Source of the DNA: Terfezia claveryi
Taxonomy: Eukaryota; Ascomycota; Pezizomycetes; Pezizales; Pezizaceae
NCBI GenBank assembly: GCA_015179025.1
Contig: WHUX01000004.1
Span: forward strand, 1 to 64,000
DNA: 64,000 bases
Direction of reading: 5' to 3'
Positions within the stretch are counted from its first letter, which is position 1; each line of letters opens with the position of its first letter. Below, piece by piece: positions 1 to 8,735 of the stretch. Made by a program: the position numbers and the translations under genes. The notes beneath the pieces are model-generated. The model did not search any database. It had not been told where the DNA came from and was given only the letters and a program-made list of their open reading frames with translations.

Positions 1-1444
1 CCACAATTGCTCTGCCGGTGGGGGTGAGGATAATGCGGGTGAGGTGGCGATTATGTATTTTTGTATGTCTGTCGACCACGGCATGATCGAAGCGCATATT
101 GGTAGCGATATCCTCGTAGGTATCATAGGCAACTAGAGTAGCGAGCCCGATCACATGATGGGAGGCTGCAAGCTGGTAAAGAGATGCCTCCGGAGGCCGT
201 GTGCTGCTCCGCCAACTGTATTTGATTACGACAGAGGTGCCACCAAGCGTACCACACCATACGCGAGTACCACGAGTAACAATTCCAGGGGCGATGAAGA
301 GAAGACGATTCATTAACGCTTCACCTTCATATAGCGTGGATGGCGACATGCGCAACTTCCACGGGAGGGAATCATTGAGTGGAAAGCAGTTTCTAGATGG
401 AAGATGGTTAGTAATAATACTACTGACGTGAAACCCAACCGCCTCTGGAGGCAAGAACGGGATTGCGTATAGACAGCGAACAATAGTGCGTAATTGGCAA
501 CCAGTAGATTGATAATCTAAGTCCATTGATCCTATAGCGCCCGCTCGGTCGAATCTCCAGAATCTGAGTCGTGGACCAGTATTTGATGTGATAATACCAA
601 GGACTGCAGTGCGGAAGGGTTGCGCAATGAAGACCTGTTCCGCATACTGGGCAAGTTGGGTGAAGGGCTGGGAGCCTTTTGACTGGTGCTCGCCAACCAC
701 TAGGATAGAGTCCCATGTTGGAGTTGCCGAGCTGCTGCTCGTGGCATCACCATCTACCGTAAGAATAAAGTCGGGGCGTAATCCCCCATTGCGGGCACCG
801 GTGGGAGCGGTGCATTTCCACGTTGAGTGAAGCGCAGCTAGTGTGGGATTATTCGCATTGCAGATTGCATTTGCCAGGCGGCAGAACCACTCGGGATACA
901 TGGCGTTTGAGTAGGCGGGGGGGCTGCAGGTGTACTCCCCTGTCCTCCGATGGTATCGCACCTTGTCAGCAGGAGGCAAGGATCGTGTAATAGCCGCAAG
1001 AAGGATGTCTGCCTCAGGGACATGAAGGTCCCAGGAGTCGCGGAGGAGAAAGTCTTCCGCAAAGGTGGCAGAGCAGTGTGTGGCCTGAACGAGTTCTGAG
1101 GCAATAAGGGGTGTGACGTGTTTTGCGGAGCGGTGATGGCGCTTTGCGGAGCCGGGGTCAAGTGCAAGGGAGAGAGGGATGCTGGCCGCTTTGCGCTTGC
1201 AAGGGGTGGAGGTTTGGAGCGCACGGAGCACCGGGAGAGGGGCTGAGAAGGCACGGGTTAGTTTCAAATGCGGGGGGGGGTGGGGGTGTTTATAGAAAGA
1301 AACACTGAGCAGGCACATACCGGAGTCCACGGAATCGCGCACGGTGGCAGGTGGAGTGGATACTGAAGCATGACCTCCGGAGAGCGAAGACACGGGATCG
1401 GAGACATATTCATGCCCAGATACGGAGAGCGGGCTGCTTGCCAT
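1..1444 (-). CDS. FunK1-type fungal protein kinase, partial (C-terminus beyond left edge)
   Basis: Two exons on the minus strand: 1444-1321, then 1242 to beyond base 1. The intron (1320-1243) starts GTATGT, has CTAAC as branch site and ends CTCAG, and the reading phase closes across it. The start is the first ATG after an upstream in-frame stop. Over 1.2 kb stays open. Recognisable FunK1 family elements in order are RPDFIL, ILVVGE (about 715-690), YAEQVF followed by QPFR, FDRAG, VVIKYSW (the Lys strand, about 225), and NRHLTRIIL near base 40. The catalytic loop (HRD-like) and the rest of the C-lobe lie outside the window, so activity cannot be judged. FunK1 kinases are expanded in filamentous fungi and their substrates are mostly unknown. 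The N-terminal 60-70 residues are Ser/Pro rich and probably disordered. Family call firm; exact start moderate. Confidence 0.85.
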   Translation of the reverse strand, partial: MASSPLSVSGHEYVSDPVSSLSGGHASVSTPPATVRDSVDSGMCLLSVSFYKHPHPPPHLKLTRAFSAPLPVLRALQTSTPCKRKAASIPLSLALDPGSAKRHHRSAKHVTPLIASELVQATHCSATFAEDFLLRDSWDLHVPEADILLAAITRSLPPADKVRYHRRTGEYTCSPPAYSNAMYPEWFCRLANAICNANNPTLAALHSTWKCTAPTGARNGGLRPDFILTVDGDATSSSSATPTWDSILVVGEHQSKGSQPFTQLAQYAEQVFIAQPFRTAVLGIITSNTGPRLRFWRFDRAGAIGSMDLDYQSTGCQLRTIVRCLYAIPFLPPEAVGFHVSSIITNHLPSRNCFPLNDSLPWKLRMSPSTLYEGEALMNRLLFIAPGIVTRGTRVWCGTLGGTSVVIKYSWRSSTRPPEASLYQLAASHHVIGLATLVAYDTYEDIATNMRFDHAVVDRHTKIHNRHLTRIILTPTGRAIV

Positions 1445-1845
1445 GAGGGCGGGAGATTTGCGCGAGCGTGGGCGCGGCGGAGTCACGGCTGGATGGAGAT
1501 GGCAACCAAGGAGTCAGACTACGCAAAGAAATCGGGGAGAATAACACACAGTGTGGGGTTGTGTATGGGTATGGTAGAGCTTTGTAGAGTGTTGTAGAGC
1601 GTCGTAGAGAGTATTGTTTGTGGTTGGGGGATGTGGTCTCACGAGCCGCGGGCTGCCAAGAGGGGTTGATCATACCCAGTCGAGTGGATCAACATAAGCC
1701 AAGTTTCCCGGCCATCCCAACACTACAATAATACGGTGGCTGGCGTGGGCACACGTCTCAATATTCCCAAGGGCATTCGGATTTTCATCCCCAATACAAG
1801 TCCACAAACCTCTAGAATTACGAACGAGATGAGAGCACTCTGCCT
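1445..1845. other. Intergenic, 5' flank of the FunK1 gene
   Basis: No supported gene. It holds the upstream region of the minus-strand kinase gene. A short series of GTAGAG/TGTAGAG direct repeats sits at about 1574-1610. Open frames here are short and antisense to one another. Confidence 0.5.
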
Positions 1846-2300
1846 GGCCTCCGATATATACACGCATAGCTAACCTAGCTAATATGGTGCTTCAACTAGC
1901 GAGCAAGTTTAGTTGTTAAAGGTGAGAGCATTGCCAGGCCTCCGATATGTGTACGCACAGCTAACTGAGCTCATAGGGTTCTTCCGATGAGCACGTAAGT
2001 TTAGTGGATATAGGTGAGAGTATTGGCAGGCCTCCGAGATGTGCGAGCATAGCTGACAGGTTTGATGGGATTATCTTGGCTATACGGCAAATATGAGGAG
2101 TGTGATGCCTCCAATCTCGTCAATACCTTGCCTTCGAAGTCACCAATGCCTTGCCTCCGAAGTCCCCAATACCTTGCCTCCGAAGTCACCAATGCCTTGC
2201 CTTCGAAGTCCCCAATGGCAGGCCTCTTCGTGCGAATGAGCAAGTTCAGTTAATATTGCTGAAAACATTGTTAGCCCTCCGATATGTGCAAGCATTGCTG
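1846..2300. repeat. About 91-bp tandem duplication series around GCCTCCGATATGTG
   Basis: The segment GGCCTCCGATATGTG plus a downstream GCATAGCTAAC-like stretch recurs at about 1848, 1938 and 2030, spaced about 91 bp. A fourth diverged copy lies at about 2274, pushed away by the 23-bp array at 2121-2212. Copies differ by several substitutions. No coding meaning is evident. Confidence 0.6.
2121..2212. repeat. 23-bp minisatellite, 4 copies
   Basis: Four near-identical 23-bp units with the core CTTGCCTYCGAAGTC run head to tail. The alternating variants (CACC/CCCC; TTCG/TCCG) suggest a 46-bp higher-order duplication. Both strands stay partly open through the array, but no protein family is visible. 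Confidence 0.8.
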
Positions 2301-2650
2301 ACCAGTCTAACAGGATTATCCGGGAGGTTACGCAAGTTTGGTTGGCACAGGGTTGACGAGTCACATTGGGAGGTGGATGGGATGAGTGTTTATGTATATA
2401 AAGATTTCCAAATACAATTGACATTTATTATCCTTGTTTGCAGGTGCGCTCTCAGTTATGTGTACGCTTGATTGCACAGGGCAGGCCTGTATTTTACAGA
2501 AGCTAAAGGCCCACCTGTTCTAGACACAATAACTAAGGCATGTTTGGGGACCCACGGAACTCACAATGGGTGGAGTTGAACCTGCCCACCGCAGTGGGTA
2601 TTTCCGAGTCGGGTTCGGCCCGTGGGGCATATTTGGCCTGGCCAACAGAC

Positions 2651-2840
2651 GCAGGGAAGGTGGACGCCTGACGCCCGGAGGCAGGGAAGTTAGACGCCTA
2701 GTGCCCCGATGCAGGGAAGGTGGGCAGCTGGCCTCCACAGGCAGGGTAGCTGGTACCGGGCGTCCTGATGCAGAGGAGCTGAACACCTGGCGTCCAGTGC
2801 AGGGAAGGTGGACACCTGGTGCCTAGAGGTAGCGAAGGCG
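2651..2840. repeat. Degenerate 30-bp minisatellite, about 6 copies
   Basis: Units beginning GCAGGGAAGGTGGACGCCTG recur every 29-30 bp about six times. Because the unit is close to 30 bp, a plus-strand frame stays open with a degenerate 10-residue repeat (2566-2826). There is no family signature and this may be chance coding. Confidence 0.6.
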
Positions 2841-2989
2841 TCAGAGCCCAAGGACTCGGGAGGTACGGCGTCAGGAGGACGGATGTCCCGACGGTGGCTT
2901 ACCAGCTTGTCAGTTTGCCTTTTGGGCGCCTGTGGCATCAGCGGTACGAAAGGCAAACTATTTTCTTTGCTGATGCCACTATTGAAAAA

Positions 2990-3520
2990 TCTCTCTAGCA
3001 CACTAGTATGCTCTCCTATATAATGGCCATAGCATGTATGTGTAGGTACACTAGTCTTGTAGTACTTAAATTCTAGAGAGAGAGGTATTTATTAGTATAG
3101 TTAGTACCTGCCACTGCTATTATCTGAGCTGTTACTAATACTTCAATATTGTACTGTATTGACCTAGAGAAAGGACTTGTAACTTATTCAGCTGAGTACA
3201 GCTGCCTTAGAATGTGGAGTAATATTATAGCTCAGTTAAGAGGCCTACACTTACAGTGGAACCTATACCATACTATAGCTGCTAACTGTAAGATAGCTTG
3301 ATCAACAACTAGAGGCAAGTAGTGTGTCTAAGTAGGTATTAAAGGTATTGGTATATAGAAGGATATGGTCTCTGATTATAGATCTTATACATATATTCTC
3401 TTCAATATATTTCTATTAGTTGCTATTAGTTGATACATAGTTACTTCTGTATCATAATTCATTATATTTGGGTTCAGCTCCTGTATGTCAGTATACTGCG
3501 TTGCAACTCAGCCTGATATA
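2990..3520. other. AT-rich gene-free stretch
   Basis: A strongly AT-rich stretch with dense TA dinucleotides and no open frame of note. It resembles RIP-degraded transposon DNA like that at 5.5-6.4 kb, but I could not read an element in it. Confidence 0.4.
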
Positions 3521-3810
3521 TGTCAGACTGCAGGGTTCCTAATCAGAAAGTGGATTCCCAATTAGCCAACAGCTGACTACAGAGCTACTATACCATTATA
3601 CCGGTAGTAAGTTATGACGAGATCCAATAACTAGTTATCAGATCGAGACTTCTATATAAGTCGCCGCATTTACGAATACAACCCAAGCGGTATTCTAAGT
3701 CTTATAAAGCTTTTACTCTTATTAAATCCCCTATACACCCGAGTTATATCTGCGTTTATACTTCCCTTTACTATTTCCTACTTATACTCCGAAGTATTCT
3801 CGTAGTTACA
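3521..3810 (+). mobile_element. Possible solo LTR
   Basis: This segment starts TGTCAGACTG and ends GTAGTTACA (TG...CA ends). It contains CTATATAAG at about 3652, followed by a pyrimidine-leaning stretch, the layout of a Ty3-type LTR with its promoter on the plus strand. No convincing target-site duplication flanks it, and no second copy lies in the window, so this is a structural guess only. Confidence 0.35.
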
Positions 3811-4303
3811 GCTCGCAGGTAAGATAATCTAGCTGACATTGATGGTGTAAAATTGAATCTACTATCCAACTATTGACAATATTTTATATGCTCTCTAGTC
3901 TAGAATCTGATATTATGTTTAACGAAACATCTAATGATTCAGCACCCACCTGAACCTCTAATCTACTATCCGTCTAAAGTAGTATTCAACCTTGCAACCT
4001 AGTGTCTAAATTAGCATCGAATTCAATTTCCAGGGGCTGCACGGGCCTCAACTATGCGCACAGTCATTAAAATAGGAAAGGGCCGTTCTTTGACTATAAA
4101 TTTAAAAACAAAAATACAACAAACTGTTAAACAAAGTCGAAATGACGGCCAAAGCTTTCAGGCAGACATCAATTCAACACCTTGCCATTTTTTTTTTTTT
4201 GAATCTAAGTAATGAAATTCAGCCCTAGTCTATGTCTGAGCCAACACCGAAACCCAGCCAACACCTTGCCATACCCGATTATCGCAACAAAACCCAGACA
4301 GTC
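3811..4303. other. Gene-free stretch with poly(T)
   Basis: No gene seen. It contains a 12-base T run at about 4188-4200 and AT-rich sequence leading into the 3' end of the protease pseudogene. Confidence 0.4.
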
Positions 4304-5487
4304 CTAAGGTCCAACAACCCACTCGACGCCCGTGAAGGCTTGAATTTGCGAAAAGATTCTAGACTGTTGCACCGTGAATACAAGGGCATCCCCAAATTCT
4401 GGCGTAAATCAGCCGATCACCGTGCCACAGAAGACAAAATTCCGACTGTCTTCTGTCACGGCATATACGCCGGACCCACTATCCCCCGACTTCGCAAATG
4501 GTCCCTTACTACCACCGGTTGACTGAATCACTTCCACAAACGATCTCATATTATTTTCTTCATGGACCAACCCGCAACCCTCCTTGCTGACGGGATAGGT
4601 ACATACTTTGACGAAGATTTCTAACTTCCGCGTATTCACTTTGTCCGGCTGTCCATCCGGTCGCCGCCCCATCTTTAAAGCATATTTTATTGGGCATATC
4701 CTGAAGGTCGACAGCTCCAATGACATGGCCACGGAAGTTGGTAGCGGACATTCTGCTATCAAGATTACAGGCAAGTGTAAGGAAATCTTCGAGCTTATGC
4801 CATTGCCCATTTGCTCCACAAAGTGAGGGGGTGAGCCTGATTAACGCCCAATCCTCACGCCAACTAGCGACATCCTGTCCAAACCTACCAGCAACAACAT
4901 ATCCACAAACCTGTTCTGCTGCATGTACCTATGGACTGGCGCTGGTTGAACTTAGCAGACCCAATTCTTTCAGTTGGTGAAGCTTTTTCAGGATGTCTAG
5001 GCGCCCTGGGGTGGTGATGCCTACCAACTCCACGTCCTCAACAGAATCAAGAAGAGGTTTGTGGTACTTATTTTTCATAAAAGTCCACGGGCAAACCTTT
5101 CACCACATGGGCAGCGGTGAGGAGGTAGAGCTGGCTAGATTGGACCGCTCCCACGGTGGGCTGTTGGTCTAAGATATATACCAGCTGACCCTTGGATTCT
5201 GGTCCCACGGCCAGCCCAATCGATACTCCCACTCGAATTCCGTCTCTCGTGGCCGTTGCCCTCCGTGGTGCAGGTAATTCCGCAAGGTACCTGTCTCGTT
5301 GAAGCAGCTCCGAGTCTATCCCGCCTACTCCACCCTCGAGGAGGTTAATCGCTCTCTCGAGAGGATCTGAGGCAGAAGCTCCACCAGACAGGCCACAAAA
5401 CCGACCTCGCAACAGAACAACCGGTAGCGTACCCTGAGGCGATTCTAGAACAACATTTCCCACCATGATTAACCAACAGCACGGCAC
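4304..5487 (-). pseudogene. Broken trypsin-like (chymotrypsin-fold) serine protease gene
   Basis: Read on the minus strand, three frames together carry the full triad landscape of a fungal trypsin-like protein: LTAAHVV (His, about 5110), EDWALIRL (Asp, about 4850), then GAATGWTAG (about 4640) and KSGDSGSGVYAV (nucleophile Ser, about 4480). The frame is lost at a run of A at about 5070-5077, by a TAG at about 4929, by a second frameshift at about 4600-4640, and by a TGA at about 4406, after which similar coding continues to a TAG at 4304. At least four lesions make this a pseudogene unless introns explain some of them; I saw no splice signals that do. The upstream end abuts the Ty3 relic, so the start at 5487 may not be original. 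Confidence 0.7.
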
Positions 5488-5499
5488 AATGGCCTTGGT

Positions 5500-6445
5500 A
5501 GATAGCTAAAGCCTTCTGACTCTAGTAACTCACTGATGAAGTCAATTGCTATTTTCTTAAATAGTCATTCTCCAATTAGCATTGGTACTAACTTCATTTG
5601 CCTACTATACCTATCTGTTATTACTTTCTAATACTTAATATATCCTACCACATAGTTTGTAATATCTTTCTGCCACTTATCCCATATAAAGTTTCTTGAT
5701 ACTAGCTCTTGAGTACAATATCTTCCCTAATGTCTTACTACTTAGTTATTATAGTACTTCCTTAGTACTTCTAACTTGAATTTAGGGGTTATAACCTATA
5801 GTCTATCCTTCTTTTGCCATTCAACTATATCCATTTCTTTCACTTTAATATCTTTTACTTTCTCTTTATCTTCTTCTCCTAATAAGGCTATAAGTAGTCT
5901 ATCTTTAAAAAATCTGGCATCTATAATAGATTTCTCTTCTCCTAAATATCTGAATAGGCCATCTAGCTTGCCTATCTTTAAACCTTATCTATAGTGAATA
6001 TTATAGATAAACTCTGACATGCAGAGGTACTAGGTAGCCTAATGGGTGTTGAGCTTCTACTTTGTATTGAAATACTGTAACCCTTAATAATCTATATAGA
6101 TATTTACTTGAATATCTACTAGTTAATTTTACTACTTCTAAAAACAATCTACTATTGTAAACAATTCTTTATTATAGATAAGCTAGTTGTATTGAATTAT
6201 AGAGAGGGTTTTTGCATAGTATTTAATAGGGTAAAGCTGCTTTTCTCTAGTGATAATATAATATTGAAAGAAGATAGCAGCAATAGCCTAGTTACTAGTA
6301 TCAGTCTCTATAATTGTTTTAAGTTGTCTATTAAACTGTATGATAATAGGTAAAGTAAGGAATTGTTCTTAGAGGTCTTTAAAAGCTTACTGTTGCTCAT
6401 GTCTCTAACTGAAAGCAATATCTTTTGTTAAATCTTAACTGGACT
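5500..6445 (-). mobile_element. RIP-degraded Ty3/gypsy relic (RNase H to integrase)
   Basis: The minus-strand translation, with many stops, shows the order of a Ty3/gypsy pol. The RNase H region has PIKYYAKTLS and IYNKELFTIVDCF (about 6250-6130) and YNTKQKLNTH-type sequence further on. The integrase HHCC region follows near 5700-5600, where the Cys positions now read as Tyr. AIDFISELLESEGF lies at about 5530, the usual start of the integrase core. The catalytic core and LTR are missing on the low-coordinate side, and RT is missing beyond 6445. Stops and Cys-to-Tyr changes are those expected of C-to-T/G-to-A decay. Confidence 0.75.
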
Positions 6446-6700
6446 TCTGATTTTGGCGGTACATTGCTGCGGTTATTCCGACTGCGTTAGGCGTTCCTTC
6501 ATGTTCTTTACCCTCAACTGGCCACATCCCTGCATCTTCTTGACATCCCCTCAATTCTGCTTGTGGATCAGCTACAATTATACAGGATGATAACTTCCAC
6601 TAGATAGTAGGAGGTGCTTTTCCCTTAATATGAGTATATGATCACCCCTTCTTTCAGATAGAAAGGGGAAAACAGATATGAATCTAGATATTTACAACAT
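6446..6700. other. Gene-free junction between Ty3 relic and GC-rich island
   Basis: No gene seen. Base composition shifts from AT-rich relic sequence to a more balanced one here. Confidence 0.35.
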
Positions 6701-6715
6701 CAAAAAAGAATATTT

Positions 6716-6873
6716 GGCGCCCTGGCGCCCTGCAGCGGCGCCCTGACGCCAGCGGTCTGGTATGTAGCAGCTGCTATGGCTCCAGTGGCACCCTGGGCGC
6801 CCGGGCGCCATTTCAGCGATCGGCCGCTAGCATTTTCAGTCAATTTCGGTCGCAAATATGGCGCCAGGGCGCC
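6716..6873. repeat. Cluster of seven GGCGCC palindromes
   Basis: Seven GGCGCC hexamers occur in under 160 bp, often in the context GGCGCCCTGGCGCC or CGGGCGCC, in otherwise moderate-GC DNA. A minus-strand frame is open across it (6990-6700) with Gly/Ala/Pro-rich sequence, but there is no family signature. The cluster could fold into alternative hairpins. Confidence 0.6.
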
Positions 6874-6990
6874 AGCGATCGAGATCAGTGCCTCTGGGAT
6901 TGGCAGCTTGCCTCTAATGGTGCCAGTGGCACCAGAGGCATAAGGGGCAACTGAGATTCTTTGCTGATGAAGGTATGTCGATATAAACAC

Positions 6991-7480
6991 TCTCAGGGTA
7001 AATAGAATGACCAGCCGCGCAAATCTCGAGAGGTTCAGGGTAATCCCATTTGTAAGAGACCCCCGCTAAGGCGGAGCCTGTCCCTCCCCCTCTCTCTCGT
7101 CGTAAGTTCAAAGATTAAGGATGGATTTTAAAGGTGTTAATATCGTATTGGTTTCACGCTCGGAGCACATTTATCGTTTAGTCGCTGTGGGTCTCTCCAC
7201 TCATAGTCTGGTTGCACGGCCCACATCTGTGGAAGTCGAGAGAGCGGGTTTTGCGTGTTCTCGTGCCCAAGCGATCTACTATTTGTGATTAAGTCGGCTG
7301 ACATGCCAGTCATTAGAATCAAATTAGCCAACCATCAGTATTTACCAGTACTCTCGTGCCAAGACCCTTCTGCCATATACCAGTATGTACACTGGTTGCA
7401 CTGCCCCCCACCAGTATGCTCTCCTACTCCAACCAGGCTACTCCTACTCACGGCCGAAGTTGGGTTTGTTGGGAATTGAT
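6991..7480. other. Gene-free stretch
   Basis: Short open frames on both strands only. A CTCTCTCTC tract sits at about 7089-7098. No family, RNA gene or element recognised. Confidence 0.35.
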
Positions 7481-7496
7481 GGGCAACGCCTTATCC

Positions 7497-7680
7497 TGTT
7501 ATGATATCGGAATCACGATAACGCCTGGACACGATAACGCCTGGGCCTGGGCACGATAACGCCTGGGCACGATACGCCTGGGCACGATAACGCCTGGGCA
7601 CGATAACGCCTGGGTACGATAACGCCTGATGTTGTGCCCCTTATCTCCAGGTGTTATGATATCGGAATCACGATAACAAC
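7497..7680. repeat. 16-bp minisatellite GGGCACGATAACGCCT, about 7 units, with flanking duplicate
   Basis: CACGATAACGCCTGG-type units repeat about seven times from 7513 to 7629; one has a 1-bp deletion and one is preceded by an extra GGCCTG. The array is bracketed by two copies of TGTTATGATATCGGAATCAC, at about 7498 and 7654, the second leading to CGATAAC without the repeat. Confidence 0.75.
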
Positions 7681-7720
7681 TTGTGACTGCAATTCAGGGG
7701 TAGTGTACGCTCCACAGCCT

Positions 7721-7975
7721 ATAAATACTCCCACATCTCTCTCTCCTTCCTTCTTCCTACTTCCAACGGCACCATCCACCACCACCAACCACCACCTCCT
7801 CCTGTTCTTCTCTCTCTCCTTCTGTTCTTTTCTCTCTTCGTCTTTTCTTTTCTCTCTCCTTCCTTCTTCCTTCTTCCACCACCACCACCACCAGCACCAC
7901 ACCACCACCACCACCACCATCACCTCCTCCTCCTCCTCTTCTCCCTCTCCCTAGTAAGTCCACCGCCCACAACCC
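7721..7975 (+). promoter_or_regulatory. TATAAATA followed by long pyrimidine tract (promoter-like)
   Basis: CTATAAATACTCCC at about 7720 is followed by about 200 bp of CT-rich sequence, then CCACCA repeats to about 7920. This is the shape of a strong fungal promoter or LTR R/U5 region. The open frames on both strands (Ser/His/Thr/Pro on plus, Val/Gly/Trp on minus) are low-complexity consequences of the tract and are not called as genes. No gene follows at once on the plus strand. Confidence 0.35.
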
Positions 7976-8054
7976 GCCTATACTAATGTGTTAGACACCA
8001 CCTGCAGTGGCTCACTCAAACCTTTTTAAAGTTTGAGAACTACTCACAGCGAGG

Positions 8055-8252
8055 GAAGTGCTCTGGTCGTGTCGTACACCTTAAAAACGGATAAAACCCA
8101 TCACTTCCCTTTGATACTAAACAGAACTTGCTCTGGCTGTGCAGTTGCACGATTAAAAACGTATAAAGTCCATCAATAATGTTGAACTCGGTGTGGAGGC
8201 TGCTCTGGTTGTGCCGGTTGCACTATAAAAACGTATAAAGTCCATCAGTTGA
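8055..8252. repeat. About 71-bp tandem repeat, 3 copies
   Basis: Three units, each with TGCTCTGGTTGTGC and then TAAAAACGTATAAAGTCCATCA, begin at about 8058, 8129 and 8201. Units two and three are closer to each other than to the first. Nothing indicates coding. It lies between the promoter-like tract and the 3' end of the regulator gene. Confidence 0.7.
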
Positions 8253-8735
8253 AGCAGGCTGGAGTTAGTCTCATTCGGCTGAACTGGAATGAGGGCACTG
8301 CAGATTCGGAGGAGCATGTCTCCGCAGTATACAAGTAAACCTTTCCCTCTTTGCTCCTGTAGACCTCGTAGAGGAGCAAATCTCTGTAAGTGTTATGTAG
8401 ATATAAAGGTAAGTGACTTGTTTCTTTTTTCTGCCTCCCGTTTTGCTTTATCCCTCTACATAGTAAAGGCTTTGAAGTGGTTGGAGATTTCTCGTGCCAA
8501 CCATATTCAACTTGTGCTTTCTTACTTAGATTAAGATGGAGGGAGTCTTACTTAGTCTCGCACCGAGTGTGCGAGATACTAAGATTTTCTCCTACATACC
8601 TTTTTTCCCCATTTTTTTTTTTTTTTGTTTTTTTTTGTTTCATTAGAAACTGGCTGCTATTAGCTATGCTTGATATAAGTTCGCAAATATTTTTAGTATA
8701 TGTGGCATACCATGTCTCTTCAGCTATAGCAATCA
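8253..8735. other. 3' flank of the regulator gene
   Basis: No gene supported. It contains long T runs at about 8610-8640 and the 3' flank of the minus-strand regulator. TTTCTCGTGCCAACCATA at about 8488 resembles one end of the TAGTCTGGTTGGCAC motif family seen at 41-51 kb. Confidence 0.4.

Noticed and set aside
7634..7972. Open frames on both strands in the CT/CCACCA tract
   Set aside because: Low-complexity translation of a pyrimidine run; no start context or family.
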